A stretch of 64,000 nt of DNA from Alisma plantago-aquatica (lineage: Eukaryota; Streptophyta; Magnoliopsida; Alismatales; Alismataceae), in the NCBI GenBank assembly GCA_963693085.1, contig OY856410.1, positions 889,403,835 through 889,467,834 on the forward strand, written 5' to 3'. This document shows, in pieces, positions 13,791-24,940 of the stretch. Position 1 is the stretch's first letter; each line of letters starts with the position of its first letter. Under the pieces are notes generated by a model that saw nothing but the letters and a program-made list of their open reading frames with translations, was not told the DNA's origin and made no database searches. The position numbers and the translations under genes were made by a program.

Positions 13791-13826
13791 AGTCTGCAGA
13801 CCTGCTGTGGCTGGTCGCAGGATGAG

Positions 13827-13858
13827 AAACCTGCAGTTCAGTTATGAACTGCAGGTTT
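13827..13858. repeat. Conserved 14-bp-arm hairpin downstream of the CACTA 1 gene
   Basis: AAACCTGCAGTTCA (13,827-13,840) and its exact reverse complement (13,845-13,858) are separated by 4 bases. The hairpin lies about 300 bp downstream of the stop of the element gene. The same structure occurs at the equivalent place in CACTA 2 (40,981-41,012). Confidence 0.8.
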
Positions 13859-14150
13859 TACGACATACATTGATATCAGCCAACAACAGGCCACAAACCT
13901 GCAAAATTAACATAATGGACACATTATTATATATGTGATTCACACTCATGTATAAGAAATTTAATTCATATTATTTTTTCATCACACACATGTAGAAACC
14001 AGTAGCAACCTGTAGTTCCATTTATTTCATCTCTTTTCACATTCAGACACATGTAGAAACATTCATGTATTGATGATTTTCACACACATATGACAATTCA
14101 TAAAAATTCATTCACATTCACACAAAATTAATTATGAGAACAAAGTTATT

Positions 14151-17100
14151 TTATTCATCATCATCATTGTCATCATTATCATCAAAATCATATTGAAAAA
14201 TTCCCACTCTTTGCGGGGCTTTTACCCAATCTTCTCTTACATCATCTAATTCATCTCTCGTATAGGGAGCATGTACATCGAAACACTTTGCACCTGTGTT
14301 GAAGTCCTCAGTTTTAAAGACCTACAAAGAGAATGACGTACATACATAATTATAATAATATATAATAAGATTCATATATTTCATATTATTTAACAAGACT
14401 ATGTATAATACCTGTTGTATGTTATCAATGTCCAATACAACATGTTTGATGATTAGGTCCATAAATTGCATCACATAGTAGGCGCATGCCCAGCCGTTGT
14501 CTTGTGTAGTACACTATAAATTGAAACATACAAAATATTCAAAAATACAAATAAGCACACTTCACATAAATAATATATACATTGGAGTCAGGAAATTACT
14601 TTCACATTCTTCCCAATGAGTGTCAGATTTTTTTTCTTGGGGACCTTTCCTCCAGCTTTTTTGTACTCTTGTAAAGCCCTATATATGTTAATGTAACACA
14701 TTAAATTGCATAACTAAATAGTAATGCAGTAACAGATGTTAACAGATATAAAAACATCAAATATTTCTCACGAGAATAATGGTCTTTTAATTGCATGTCC
14801 ATATACATCCAAGTCACTCCCCGCAGGATCTAGATAATAGACGGTGAATGCCTTGGGGACAATAACTAATAACTCCCAATGCTTAGAACTACAGGTAAGA
14901 AAGTAGAAAATTAATAACTCAATATCCGCAATAAAAATATAATTTGCTTAAGTCCAAATTACAAGCAAAGTAAACTTACTTGACATTGAATGGAGCTATT
15001 ATCACCGTCTTATTATTTTTACCAAAATATTCAAAAGCATCACAACAGTATGAAGTAACTGAACCAGGGTCTGTATCTATAAGACTAATCAAAGATGGAA
15101 CCAAAAATCCCACATGGAAAAACCCAAAATCTTTACATGTCTTGTATAAGTGGCTGCAAAACATGTATTACATATGCATTAATATATAAGAAACCAGATT
15201 TCCGTATATAAAACAAGGTATATGGATGTATAAACCAGATTGCCGTATGCATTAATCTCACCATATCCACAACTCTATCATAAATGTGTTCAGCCATTCA
15301 TACTTAAACAACTCCAAAATATCTTGTATAAATATGTTATTTCTGAATGTTTGACCTGCATTAATACATATCCAGAACTTCTATTACGTATGCATTAATA
15401 TGTATGATAAACTTGTATAAATAGATTGTTATCGTATGATTTACCTGCAGCATTCTCCAGAATAGTAACATTTATAGGGCAATTTGGATTATGTTCGCCG
15501 ATCCATACTGCCACACTCCTACAATTAGGACCTATCGAGACGTGTAGGTCGCCTGGAAGCCAACTTGGTAGTCGAGGAGGTGGAGGCCGAGATGTAGCGG
15601 GTCTCGTCTTTTTGACCTGTATATATAATTTCATATCAATTGACTCATATATATATACACACTAACAAAGTAAAGTAATGAAAATTTATCATACAATATC
15701 AGTATAGAGGACATCCGCTTCGGGCCACAGTATCACTCCACCTATTGCCTCACCAAGTGTTTCAGCATCTGGGTGTGCATGAGGCAGTGGAAGATTCGTC
15801 CAGCCATCGAGTATATATATGGGGCTCACACGTACCATGCCATCTGGTACTGGACTCCCATGAAACATGCACCCTTTAAGGGGTGGGTAAGCCGATGCAT
15901 CTGCAATAATATATCCTTCACTTTGTAGTCGGCATGGCTTCAACCCCTACAAATTTACGTAAAGAATGTTATATGCATATATACACAAACATATCATCTT
16001 GAAAAGACTAGCTATTATATATGCCATAAAAATACTTACAGAGGATGTGCTAGGTGGGTCTATAGGATTACTCCCAACCTCTGTAGTATGAGGAGTAGGA
16101 GAAAAGAGGTTCACCACATGTACTGTCTGAGTGGCAGTCTGAGATGCCTGCCACTTGTGAAATGCTTCCTGGAGTCTTTTATCAACTACTTCCTCGACTC
16201 TCCTATCAATTAAGGAATCTACCTATATATGGATAAAATAAATGCTAGTTTCTGATCATTGAATTCCCTTTCGCAATAACGTTCTAAAATAAGAATAAGT
16301 TACCTCAGCTTATGAAAGTCCCGCTTTTAGGACATGTTTACGCTGGGATGGCCCAAAGAACGCTTTGATGCCCACACCAGCGCTTGCACCCCTTACACGT
16401 CCAGGATGCTCTGGGTTACCCAGAGCAACTGTCAGTTCATCCCTTATGCCCTGAGGGATGAACTTGCCTTCCTTCCTCTGCTCGTGCAGCTCCCGCTATG
16501 TACCATCAACAAAAATTTATAAGTAAATATAACAATAATCAATATCAATAGATTTCTCTAAGAGTTTGATTTTTACCATTTTTGCATCCGCCTCAGTGGT
16601 TGCGGGCTTCGGTATCTCTCCCTTCTTATTTTGCCTCCCATCTATCCACATAACATGACGAGGCAGAGGTGCGGGAGCAGCAGTAGAGGACTCTACAGTC
16701 TCCTGAGTAGAAGTAGGCTGAGTAGACTCAGCCTGTAGTCTTTGGCGAACGCCTGCATATCCTCTTGGACCCATTGTGTGGTCGTGCACATTCACTGCAC
16801 GCCTTGCTCGTTGAGCATCACTCTTAGCCTAGTTAGTTAGCATGTTGATTTGGTTAGTAACACTAAAGGTTAATCTTGAATAGGTAAATACATAAAAACA
16901 TATATTATTTAAATTGGGAGTGGTGGCGCTTAATACCTTGAATTCATCTATTTTTCTTTGGGTAACAAACTCCTCCCATTCTTTGGGGTCCAAGTAGTTC
17001 CATTGCTGTGTGACTTCTTTCTTCCTATATTTATTTTTCAAAAAGAATACAAACAAAAAATTATTAGTGTAAAGTTAGTGAAATACTGATCAATGTCTAG

Positions 17101-17763
17101 AATTGGAATCTATCAAGAACCTATTCTCAGCATCGCGTATGTAATCTCGGGTGAGATTGTCCTATAGTTCCTTAGGACCCTCCCACAATGTTGCATCACA
17201 CATTTACGATGCAACTTTTCATCCAGATCAAATATGCTCTGCAAATTAAATAGAATATATTGCTATTAACTAGTATCCTAAAAATTAGTAATATACACAA
17301 ATAGAATTACAAATAATAATAACTCATGCATAGTTCCTTCCATATGTGGTCTTTCTTCTCCTTAGGAACTCTAAGCCATGATTCTAGGATAAGACTGCAA
17401 TGGCTGCGAGTAAGAACCCCAAGATATGAAACAAATGAGTTGTGGTTCACTCCATATGGATTTCCTGCCTGATCGAAATCCACAACCAATTTGGGTCCAT
17501 TGCCCCTTTGCTGTATTAACTTGTTCATCATTGTGATGCCCCTCACTTTCTCAATTTTCTTTTGCTGCTCATCAAGTGCTGTAATTTCTTCAAGGGGTAC
17601 ATCACCAACCTAAAATTTGATAAAAAACACACTTACATAATATATATATAACTGAACATATAGATAGAAACATCAGGGATATATTCTTAAAATTTACATT
17701 GTCAAGCAGTGCAAGCACGTCCTCACCCTCACGGTGATCATCAGCACGGTCCTGATCAGCCAT
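14151..17763 (-). pseudogene. CACTA 1 accessory gene: Transposase_24-like plus Ulp1/C48 protease-like, broken
   Basis: Exon 1 (17,763-17,698) starts MADQDRADDHREGEDVLA. Exon 2 (from 17,609) holds NPYGVNHNSFVSYLG and SHCSLILESW. Later exons carry the plant En/Spm block ELTVALGNPEHPGRVRG and KAFFGPSQRK (about 16,490-16,330), a conserved block with MFHGSPVPDG and GGVILWP (15,943-15,690), and a C-terminal Ulp1-type cysteine protease: HWELLVIVP (catalytic His), YYLDPAG (Asp), TQDNGWAC (Gln and Cys). The stop is at 14,151-14,153. Damage: an in-frame TAA after AGLS near 16,315, and a one-base loss near 17,150 that shifts the frame before a DYIRDAE-like stretch. All exons have counterparts in the intact-looking CACTA 2 gene. 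The protease would act on SUMO-like conjugates in the family; its role in the element is unknown. Confidence 0.75.
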
Positions 17764-19310
17764 CTGATACAAGTATTAATACTTACACTTCAACAATTCA
17801 TCACATTTGCAACATTATATACAAGTTCTAGCTTTATCACTCATACTCGTCTTAATACTAAACTTATAGGGTTTTTAAGAAGTCATCCTTTGTTCAACAT
17901 TATAAGAATTACATAATTCAGTAATCCATCAACACAACCCTAAATAGGGAATATTGCCACCTCACACTGATCCTTATGTATATATCATATTCAATTTCAA
18001 TAAGACTCAACAAACACTTGTATAATTCATTCTAATACAATTCAAATATGATTTTATAATGTCAATTCAATTCCCAAGCATATTGACCACTAACCTGATT
18101 TTTAGGCAATATTCACATGAAATAGCATAGTCATATCCATAGAATTTCCCATGGATCGTCAATCAATATAGTATGTAACATGGCCGGTCGAGTTAATCTA
18201 GGGAATACTCAACCGCCACTCCTCTCTATAGAGTTCAAACATCATTAAAAAATTAGGAAAGTTTAACAAGATATCCAAAATGGAGTTTCGAAAACATAAT
18301 TAAAATTTCAGATCAATTGGATATACCAATAAAAAGATAAAATTCAAATACTAGACTGCTATATTTCAGTTTGAATACATGGCCGATTGAGTTTATCTTG
18401 GGTAAAATCGGCCGACAAACAAGTCAAAAAATTCTTCCAACTAATATCTAATTTCTCCAAACCATATACAAATTTCAGTTGTATATAAAATGCTAAAAAT
18501 CATTTAGTACATGACTATACTGATCAAATTTTGTATTCATATGTTACCAAAACCCTAATTTTTGTCGATTAGGATTTTCAATTCTCAAACCCTAATTATG
18601 TGAATCAAATATGTTTAAATCTTCTCATTAGTTTTAAAACATAATGATTAGATTACCAAAATTAATCAAGCTTTAAACAATGTAATAATGCATTCATCAA
18701 CTTGATGAATCTACATATCAAAACTTTTGAGTGGTTGAAGTAGTGAAGATGTAGCTTAAAACTACCTAGAATTCTAAAACTTGAACCGAGAGAGGATAAA
18801 TATTGTGTAGAATTGATATGTGAGTATGTTGTAAACGTGAGTAATATTGTGTAGAACAAAATATAGTTTGTCATAGAACAATACAAAATATTGATGCATG
18901 TAAACCACAGATATAAAAAGAAAGCACACAGCCACAGCCATAGGATTAATGGGTGTGCTTGTGATACAGGAAAAGCAAAAATAGGGGGGAAGGTCAGGGG
19001 AAACCTGATAATGAGCGTGCAGGAGGGCTGGTCGTCGAGCAGAAGGGTTCCGGGCGAAGAGCTGGTCGCCGGCGTCGGGCAGAAGGTCGCCGGGCGGAGA
19101 GCTCTAGTCGGGCGATCGCCGGGCGGAGAGCTCTGGTCGGGCAGTCGTCGGGCGGAGAGTGGTCGCCGGCAGCGGCTGGCAGAAGCAGACGGCGGCAGAG
19201 GCGGAGGCGGAGGCAGAGGTGGAGGCGGAGGCAGAGCAGCGGAATCGTCGGAGCAATCGTCGGAGCAAAAATCCTGATCAGCGGAAATGAATGAAATAGA
19301 AGAGGAAGAG
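17764..19310. other. CACTA 1 upstream region with GC-rich tandem repeats
   Basis: The stretch 17,764-18,890 is AT-rich with no gene. From 19,010 to 19,275 the sequence becomes GC-rich. It has short tandem repeats around GGGCGGAGAGCTCT spaced by roughly 36-40 bp, then GGCGGAGGC repeats. It is open on the plus strand, but the glycine-arginine composition suggests a repeat artefact. CACTA 2 has a similar GC-rich block at the same distance from its end, so this is an element feature, perhaps promoter or leader DNA for the minus-strand gene. Confidence 0.5.
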
Positions 19311-19319
19311 TCTGCCTCG

Positions 19320-19760
19320 CGTTGTTAAGTTAACTATAGGTGTCGGTTGCTAACAAAAACCGACAATAAAAACTTTAAGTGTCGGTTTGCAACAAAACAC
19401 CGACACTAAAGGGAGGTGAAAATTTTCGCGGTTATTCGTGCGAAAACACAATGGCGTCAGTTATTGTCACAGAATCGACGATAAAAAGTGAGCAAATTTC
19501 TGTCTCGCAGAAAACCTTTAGTTGTTAGTTTCTGTTTTAAAAACCGACAATGTATGTCAATTTTTGGAGGTAATTTTTTTCACTGGAAATTTTGGTTTTG
19601 GCGGTTACTTTTAGGTGTCGGTTTCTTATTAAGGAACCGACACTGAATAAAAGTGATACCCGTGTCTGGTCGCCCTTCACAGATTGATGTCGGCTTATTT
19701 TATACATCGACGTTGTATGGTTTACGTGTTGGTGTATTATTACAACTGACACCATTAAAA
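19320..19760. repeat. CACTA 1 right subterminal repeats
   Basis: Alternating GTGTCGGTT and AACCGACACT words in both orientations, ending in the terminal inverted repeat. These are typical CACTA subterminal binding sites. Confidence 0.8.
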
Positions 19761-20387
19761 GTGATGTTATAAGCCATTTTTGTAGTAGTGCTTATAACCA
19801 TGGTTGTGTGACATTTATATGGCAACCAACCTAGGTAAAAAAAAGTCAACTCAAACCTTAACGAAACATATTCTCTTCCATAATATAGATCGGTATGCAT
19901 CACAGTTTTCATAACTCAACCATCCAAATTCATATGAAAATTGAAATATGATTTCCTCATCACACAAAACCCCATATAACCAAGTTGGAACTCAAAATTT
20001 TAGCATTTGATCACCTAACTAAAGTCCTTAAATAACCTTAAACCAAATTCTGATTCTCCAATCTTGATCAAATAAATATCTAAAGACTTTTTATGATCCT
20101 CATGAACCCAGGGTTCATCGATTGACCCCTCAAGCTCATTGCAACTACTCAATGGACATCTTGGTTTCATAAGTACACAGATCATTTGACCAAACCCATT
20201 CATCATATTTGAACACATTTAGATCTAATAATCATTCATTGCATCTATGCTTACCCTTTTTAAGTGAAAAGAGTCCATGATTGAATAATCAATTCCTCAG
20301 TTTGCTATTAGTCATCTACATAACATTCATGGTCTTCAAATTCTATATTGGATATCAAAATCCTAAAATCCGGATTATCACAATTCT

Positions 20388-21270
20388 TCCCTGCAATGAT
20401 AACTGCTGCACTCATCCGAAAACAACCCATGTGCGCAACACCCTCCAGGCTAGAGATCTCCTCCCCTGCTGCATCTCCATCTTTGATTGGAGTGTTGGGA
20501 GTACAAGTCGACGATGTAGTTTGAGTTGTCTGTGACTTAATTATGCATTTCCATCATCACCCAAACCCGAGTTTTGCATCACAGCCTCCCTAGATTGTGC
20601 TTCCAGCAGAGCTACACAACTTCCACATGCATCGCAAGGCCACTGCCGCCCAGTTCATCTACTAGCTTGGTCTCGTGAACAACGGCCACAGACTTTTCAG
20701 AGATGGCCACCACCATCTTTTCTGGGAGAAGGGCACCGCCACGGCCTTTCAGTAGATCCAGTGGATCAACTTGTTACAATGATAAAGAAGCAGCATAGAA
20801 GAATCAATACAGTTGATTTGTAACTAGAAATAGTCCATACTGCTCCATGTACATAGAGATAAAGATTGTGTTACTAGATAGATCTCAGCAACACAAAAAT
20901 CTGAGTTTTACCAAACTGTCTTTAAAAGAAAAGCCACAGTAGAATATAAAGAGCTAGATGACATTCCAGAACAGATTAGACTCAAAGAGGAGTATCGAGC
21001 CTCCTTCACTTAGGCTCAAAACAGAAATATCCTGACGATATGCACTTGAGACGATATGCCAAGCCTATTTAACATTGACTTCAAAAAACCAGACAGCCTA
21101 TTTTCTAATCTGATTTCAGGAATGCAATATCTAGCATTTCAATACTCAACATTGTCATCTTGAGCCATTTGGATATCAATCAGGTCATGTACTATTTCAC
21201 AAAATTTTCATTTCTTATGTTCAAGTGATTGATTGGCAAACTAACTTTAAATGGGTTCGATATTTAAGAG
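20388..21270. other. Intergenic DNA, nothing recognised
   Basis: A slightly GC-richer patch at 20,390-20,760 has no convincing frame. The rest is AT-rich with no gene, RNA gene or bounded element. Confidence 0.4.
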
Positions 21271-21780
21271 TGGCATACCTAACACTATAAATGTCAAAAT
21301 GAATAATGAAAAAAAAATAATTTCGCACACTTTTATAAAAATACTTATCAACATAACACTTTGTAAAAATGGTTTCTAAAATAGTGCACTTTGTGTGGAA
21401 CCCGCCACTTAAAGTGACGTTTTTTATGCGCAAGATCCAAAAGCGCCAAAAATATTGGCATGTTTACTTTTAAATTAAAAAATAAAAAAAAAGAAAAATG
21501 TTCACATTCAGTGGCGCTTTACGCAACATTACGTGCAAGTTGAAAGGCGGCACTCCATGTGGCGTTTTTCAAAATTTTCAAACTTTTTTATTTAAAAGTA
21601 AACACACTAATTATTGTGGCGCTTTTCAGTCTTGGATACAAAAAGCTCCACACAAAGTGACGTTTTTACCAAAAGATGATATTTTGCGAAGTATACTATG
21701 TTGGTAAATATTTTTATAAAAGTATGCTAAACGATATTTTTTTTCTATGAATAATTGTGTAAACACTATTTGAGGCACCA
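21271..21780. mobile_element. Foldback/MITE-like inverted-repeat element (~510 bp)
   Basis: The left arm (about 21,271-21,415) and right arm (about 21,655-21,780) are imperfect reverse complements. Matching blocks include the CTTTTATAAAAATA region, CAACATA, and CACTTTGTGTGGA near the inner ends. The inner part repeats GTGGCGCTTTT-like words. No coding sequence is present. The outermost ends resemble TGGCATACCT and TGGTGCCTC. I could not fix a target duplication, so the edges are approximate. Confidence 0.55.
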
Positions 21781-21817
21781 CATTGGGAGTTGTGCTTGCT
21801 CACTGTATTTTTTTTTT

Positions 21818-21842
21818 GGGGTGGGGGGGTGGGGGGCGGGGG
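21818..21842 (+). other. G-run tract
   Basis: A T-run is followed by runs of 4, 7, 6 and 5 G separated by single bases. The tract meets the pattern for an intramolecular G-quadruplex with one-base loops. It may be a simple low-complexity tract. Confidence 0.6.
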
Positions 21843-22006
21843 ATTGTCCAATGGGAAAGGTGGTGGGACATTGGTAATGCCGTAATGGTAACTAATAAGG
21901 GTCAAGAAGAATGCCGTAAGTGAGATTCAAGTACCATGACAACCAGCTGTTGGAAGTGTAGCCTGTAGGATCATAAATGGGTAACAAACATATCTTCTTG
22001 TCTAAT

Positions 22007-22439
22007 TTAGGGCTCCTTTGGTTGAGCCGTAAATGAAGTCGTTGAGTTGCAACCCACACTTTTTTCCAAAATCATTTATTTGGTTCGACTAGTTTGCAAC
22101 CCGCAGAGTGGAAATCAACTACTAAGTCGATTCTGACAACGTACAAAACTGAGCAAAACAACCGTGCCCAATTTGGGCGCGGTTTGTTTCTGCAGTCAGT
22201 CCAACGAAGCAGCAGATATTCTGGTGTATAGATAAATTCCGATACCTCTGCTGCGTGCCTATCATCCTATAGAAAGGTATAAAAAGTAGATATCCAGTAA
22301 TTTTATTACGGTGAGCAGATCACTGTTGATAAAATCTCTGTACGTATTCACGCCAATTTCACCGTCAAGCTGCGTCGTAGCAAACAGCAGAAAACGAACC
22401 AGAAGGGTTTTGATTACGTCAAACCAAATGAATATGTTA
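22007..22439. mobile_element. Tourist-like MITE (427 bp)
   Basis: The element at 22,010-22,436 starts GGGCTCCTTTGGTTGA and ends TCAAACCAAATGAATATG. The ends form a degenerate inverted repeat around TTTGGTT/AACCAAA and are flanked by TTA on both sides (22,007-22,009 and 22,437-22,439). A 3-bp TTA duplication with a GGGC-x-TTTGGTT terminus fits plant Tourist/PIF-Harbinger MITEs. The right terminus is eroded. Confidence 0.5.
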
Positions 22440-23110
22440 TAGTTCCAATTAGAACCTTTTGATTTCCTGTTTCAGAATTGACGATGTGAAATAGTTTTAC
22501 TCCCAACCAGACATGCCTTATCATGTTTGCATATGGTGTTGACTCTTGCTAGTCATCAGTCATCACCTATATACCCCAAGTCTACTAGCGTGCTAATCTA
22601 GCCATGTCATATGAACGAATAGAATAAACCCATACATGCCTAGAACATCGACCCTGTGCATGTTTTTTTCCCTAATTAACAGATCAAAGAAATTACACTT
22701 GATAGACTACATAATCATATAAGATAAGACGATCTTCAAACTGTGAAAACCCATGCCCACAATTCTATGGAGTGACTGCCTTTTTTCTTGATTTGCACGT
22801 GTAGAAAAAACTGTCACTTATTAGGGCATATTTTCTTCAGAAATCCTACAGGGGTTAGCTTATAAGATCATGTGTGCAGGTAACCTCATCGCACCTTCAG
22901 CCTAACAAACCCAAACAACACTCTATATCAGAAACCCCAAGTCTTGTTGACAAATAAGAAGACAAATACGATCCGACATTAAGAAATTACACGATCCCAG
23001 CAAACTTTTCTCCTAAATCCAGATTCTCCAACCAAACATATGGGACAAAATGCATTTATTACACACCGTTGAGATACAACTTCACCTGGTTATCATCCCC
23101 TGTGAAGAAA
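22440..23110. other. Intergenic DNA, nothing recognised
   Basis: No gene or bounded element seen. It may include 3' flanking sequence of the minus-strand reading frame that ends at 23,114. Confidence 0.4.
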
Positions 23111-23435
23111 CCCCTAAGATTTTTCCAGCTCCAAGTAACCCTCAGAAGTGAAGAGATTCACAGTAGCACCTAATTCTGGATGCAGTGCAGGCATGAGCGC
23201 CATCCCAGCCAAGTCACACAAGCTGCCATCAACGTCTTCCATCACCAGAGTGCATCTCCAATTCTCTATCGACTCCATGATTATTGCTGTCCCCAACTCC
23301 TCGTCGCCACCCCCAGAGCTCTTCAGTATAAGCTATAGCACTGACGCGGGCACCAATACCGTATCATCTGCCCCCATAGTCCCTCCTCTACCGAACCAAA
23401 TGTGCTGCCTCAGAATCTTCGCAACCATCTGTGTA

Positions 23436-24468
23436 TAAGGGTCTGACTGGTTTGGTGTAATTTGTTCTGAAAACACCGGAAGTCAAGTTCCTTTTTCAAA
23501 CTAGGTGTAATTTGTTCTGAAAACACCGGAAGTCAAGTTCCTTTTTCAATTTTACCTGACTGGTTCGGTGGAAGTCCGGAATTTGAGTTCCCCAGTTTTC
23601 CCTGGACTTCCGGTGATATATATACTTTAAGGTTTTGGACTTCCGTAGGAAATCCACCTGAAAACAACTTCCGGTCCAGTCACGTTCTTGCCCTCTTCTG
23701 CTCTTCCTTGTCCCTTTCGTCGGTGCCTCACAAAGTAAGCCGCCGGAGAAGACCAAGAGTCACTGTGTCGTCTTCTACTTGACGCATCTTGATCTGTTGT
23801 CTTTGGCATATGTTGTATAAGAACACATCACCGGCGTCGCGGCGCGCCTCGGCCTTGATCTGTGCCCACAGCCACTTCTCGTCCGCGTCGGATTCAGGGG
23901 GTGGGAACGTCGGGACTGAGGAGAGGAGCTTGCTGGCACCGTCTACGCCCTGTGCTGCTGGGTGTGGTGGCTGCGGCGGGAGTGGAGATGGCTTGTGGTT
24001 TGGGTGAGCCTGCAGGTGCTGCTGCCCTGGAGGCATGGTGGATGGGACGGGAGGCCGCTCCTGCTCGTGGTGACCTTCGGCGACAACGGTCTCACTTGAT
24101 TCATTTCTGAAGCTATCGGCAAGAGGGAAGATGGCGATCAGCCAGAAAAGAAGATGACCTTCAGTTTCTTTATTCAAACGCACTTGGAAGTTACATAGAT
24201 GTTGACGGAAATCTGAAGACCGGCAATTACTGTTGTCTTCTTTTGTTCAGATTTGTCCAAAGTTTAGAGATGAATCATCTATTATTTTGAATCGATGGAG
24301 GTGTACACGCTCTGAAGGTTTAAAACTAGGGCAATTGATTTACTCCAAGTCCAAAAAAAATCTAAATTAAACCAATCACTTAGAACTCATTTTCCTGGAA
24401 CTCAATTTCAGTTTTGGGAAAAAGAATTCCAGAAAAGTTGCACTTACATAGAACCAGTCAGACCCTAA
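23436..24468. mobile_element. PIF/Harbinger-type element carrying captured gene sequence
   Basis: The element is 23,439-24,465 (1,027 bp). Both ends are GGGTCTGACTGGTT in inverted orientation and are flanked by TAA (23,436-23,438 and 24,466-24,468). The TAA duplication and G-rich terminus fit PIF/Harbinger elements. No transposase is encoded. The centre is GC-rich and carries a serine acetyltransferase-like fragment. Near the left end a ~45-bp segment starting GGTGTAATTTGTTCTG is repeated in tandem with a 50-bp period (from 23,455 and 23,505). Confidence 0.85.
23728..24183 (-). pseudogene. Captured serine acetyltransferase N-terminal fragment
   Basis: The frame encodes 151 residues. Residues 97-124 read ESDADEKWLWAQIKAEARRD followed by AGDVFLYN. 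Plant serine acetyltransferases, which make O-acetylserine for cysteine synthesis, carry W-x-QIKAEARRDAE near the start of their alpha-helical N-terminal domain, followed by a FLY motif, so this stretch is a clear fragment of that gene. The proline-rich part before it may also come from the SAT leader. No hexapeptide-repeat catalytic domain is present, so the fragment cannot be an active enzyme. It lies wholly inside the PIF-type element and is best explained as transposon gene capture. Confidence 0.65.
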
Positions 24469-24579
24469 AAGTAAAATCTTCCACTCTTACTTTTTGATGG
24501 GCCATCACCACAAGGTTTTGGACCATGACATTGCCATATCAACCGAGCCTCAGGTGATCCAAACTCTCTTTGACAATCC

Positions 24580-24806
24580 CTTCATATTGGCCCGAAGAGC
24601 CATGTCATTGCCATATTGGCTTGAAGTACCATGAAGCCCAAAGATAACTCCCTTGGATAATCCATGAAGAGCTTGCATACTAGCAAATTAGCAGCCAGAC
24701 CAGTGATACCGAAAAGAAACAGAAACAGAAACGACTACATTTTCTACTGATGCTATCCAATTTACTTTTGCTTCCGGTCTAAATTTTATTTTAAAAAACG
24801 TGTAGA
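24580..24806. other. Intergenic DNA with a short direct repeat
   Basis: A degenerate ACATTGCCATAT-type word occurs at about 24,528 and again at about 24,610. Nothing else is recognised. Confidence 0.35.
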
Positions 24807-24940
24807 TATAAGATTCTGTACTATATTAATTTAATATCATGTGGGCCGATGGCCCACGTATCAGATATTAAACTGATAAGAACAGATACTACACTTGATC
24901 TTAGCAAAAGGCCGAGAAAGGTATAAGATTCTGTACTATA
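24807..24940 (-). pseudogene. 3'-truncated U2 snRNA retropseudogene with 19-bp target duplications
   Basis: Read on the minus strand from 24,924, the sequence is ATACCTTTCTCGGCCTTTTG, then the branch-site-pairing region GTGTAGTATCTG, the SL-IIa region and the Sm-proximal GGGCCATCGGCCC hairpin. These match the first ~95 nt of U2 in order. One G of the GGC at about nt 20-21 is missing, and the rest of U2 is absent. The insert is flanked by identical 19-bp copies of TATAAGATTCTGTACTATA (24,807-24,825 and 24,922-24,940). Truncated snRNA plus long duplications indicates reverse-transcription-mediated insertion, probably by LINE machinery. Without the 3' half and the Sm site it is not a functional U2. 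Confidence 0.9.

Larger units (their letters stand above)
13286..19793. mobile_element. CACTA (En/Spm) element 1 with 3-bp target duplication
   Basis: The element runs 13,289-19,790 (6,502 bp). The left end is CACTAGTACATAACCAGC; the right end reads CACTACTACAAAAATGGC on the opposite strand. CTT at 13,286-13,288 and 19,791-19,793 is the 3-bp duplication typical of CACTA elements. Subterminal zones (13,310-13,780 and 19,320-19,750) carry many copies of GTGTCGGTT and AACCGACAC in both orientations, the kind of sites bound by TNPA-type proteins. One minus-strand gene occupies 14,151-17,763. No TNP2 transposase core is present, so the element depended on another copy for movement. Confidence 0.9.
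10480..20387 (-). mobile_element. Solo LTR of a chromovirus-type Ty3/gypsy element, split by CACTA 1
   Basis: The left edge is TGTAACATCCCC at 10,485 and the right edge is GGATTATCACA ending at 20,382. Read on the minus strand, the right edge starts TGTGATAATCC, a mutated TGTAACATCC-type LTR start. The 5 bp outside each edge are identical (ATTCT at 10,480-10,484 and 20,383-20,387), which identifies a target-site duplication. Removing the nested CACTA element leaves about 3.39 kb. No polyprotein or second LTR flanks it, so this is a solo LTR left by LTR-LTR recombination. Family assignment rests only on the terminus style shared with the chromodomain element near 61.2 kb. Confidence 0.7.
23114..24560 (-). 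pseudogene. Unrecognised plant gene 3' exon, interrupted by a PIF-type element
   Basis: On the minus strand a frame from about 24,560 reads ARLIWQCHGPKPCGDG, then SKSGRFYFYTQ, stops at the transposon edge and resumes across it with MVAKILRQHIWFGRGG. It then runs through ENWRCTLVMEDVDGSL and ends GYLELEKS at 23,114. The frame joins correctly if the 1,027-bp insert and one TAA copy are removed. One in-frame TAG lies near 23,335. I cannot name the family. The composition looks like a genuine C-terminal exon, and the upstream exons are not evident. Confidence 0.45.

Noticed and set aside
18891..19277. 128-codon plus-strand frame ending in Gly/Arg repeats
   Set aside because: It lies in the GC-rich repeat block of CACTA 1, opposite the element's gene orientation, with no recognisable domain.
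24807..24940. Functional U2 snRNA gene
   Set aside because: Only the first ~95 nt are present, one conserved G is missing, and 19-bp duplications flank the copy.
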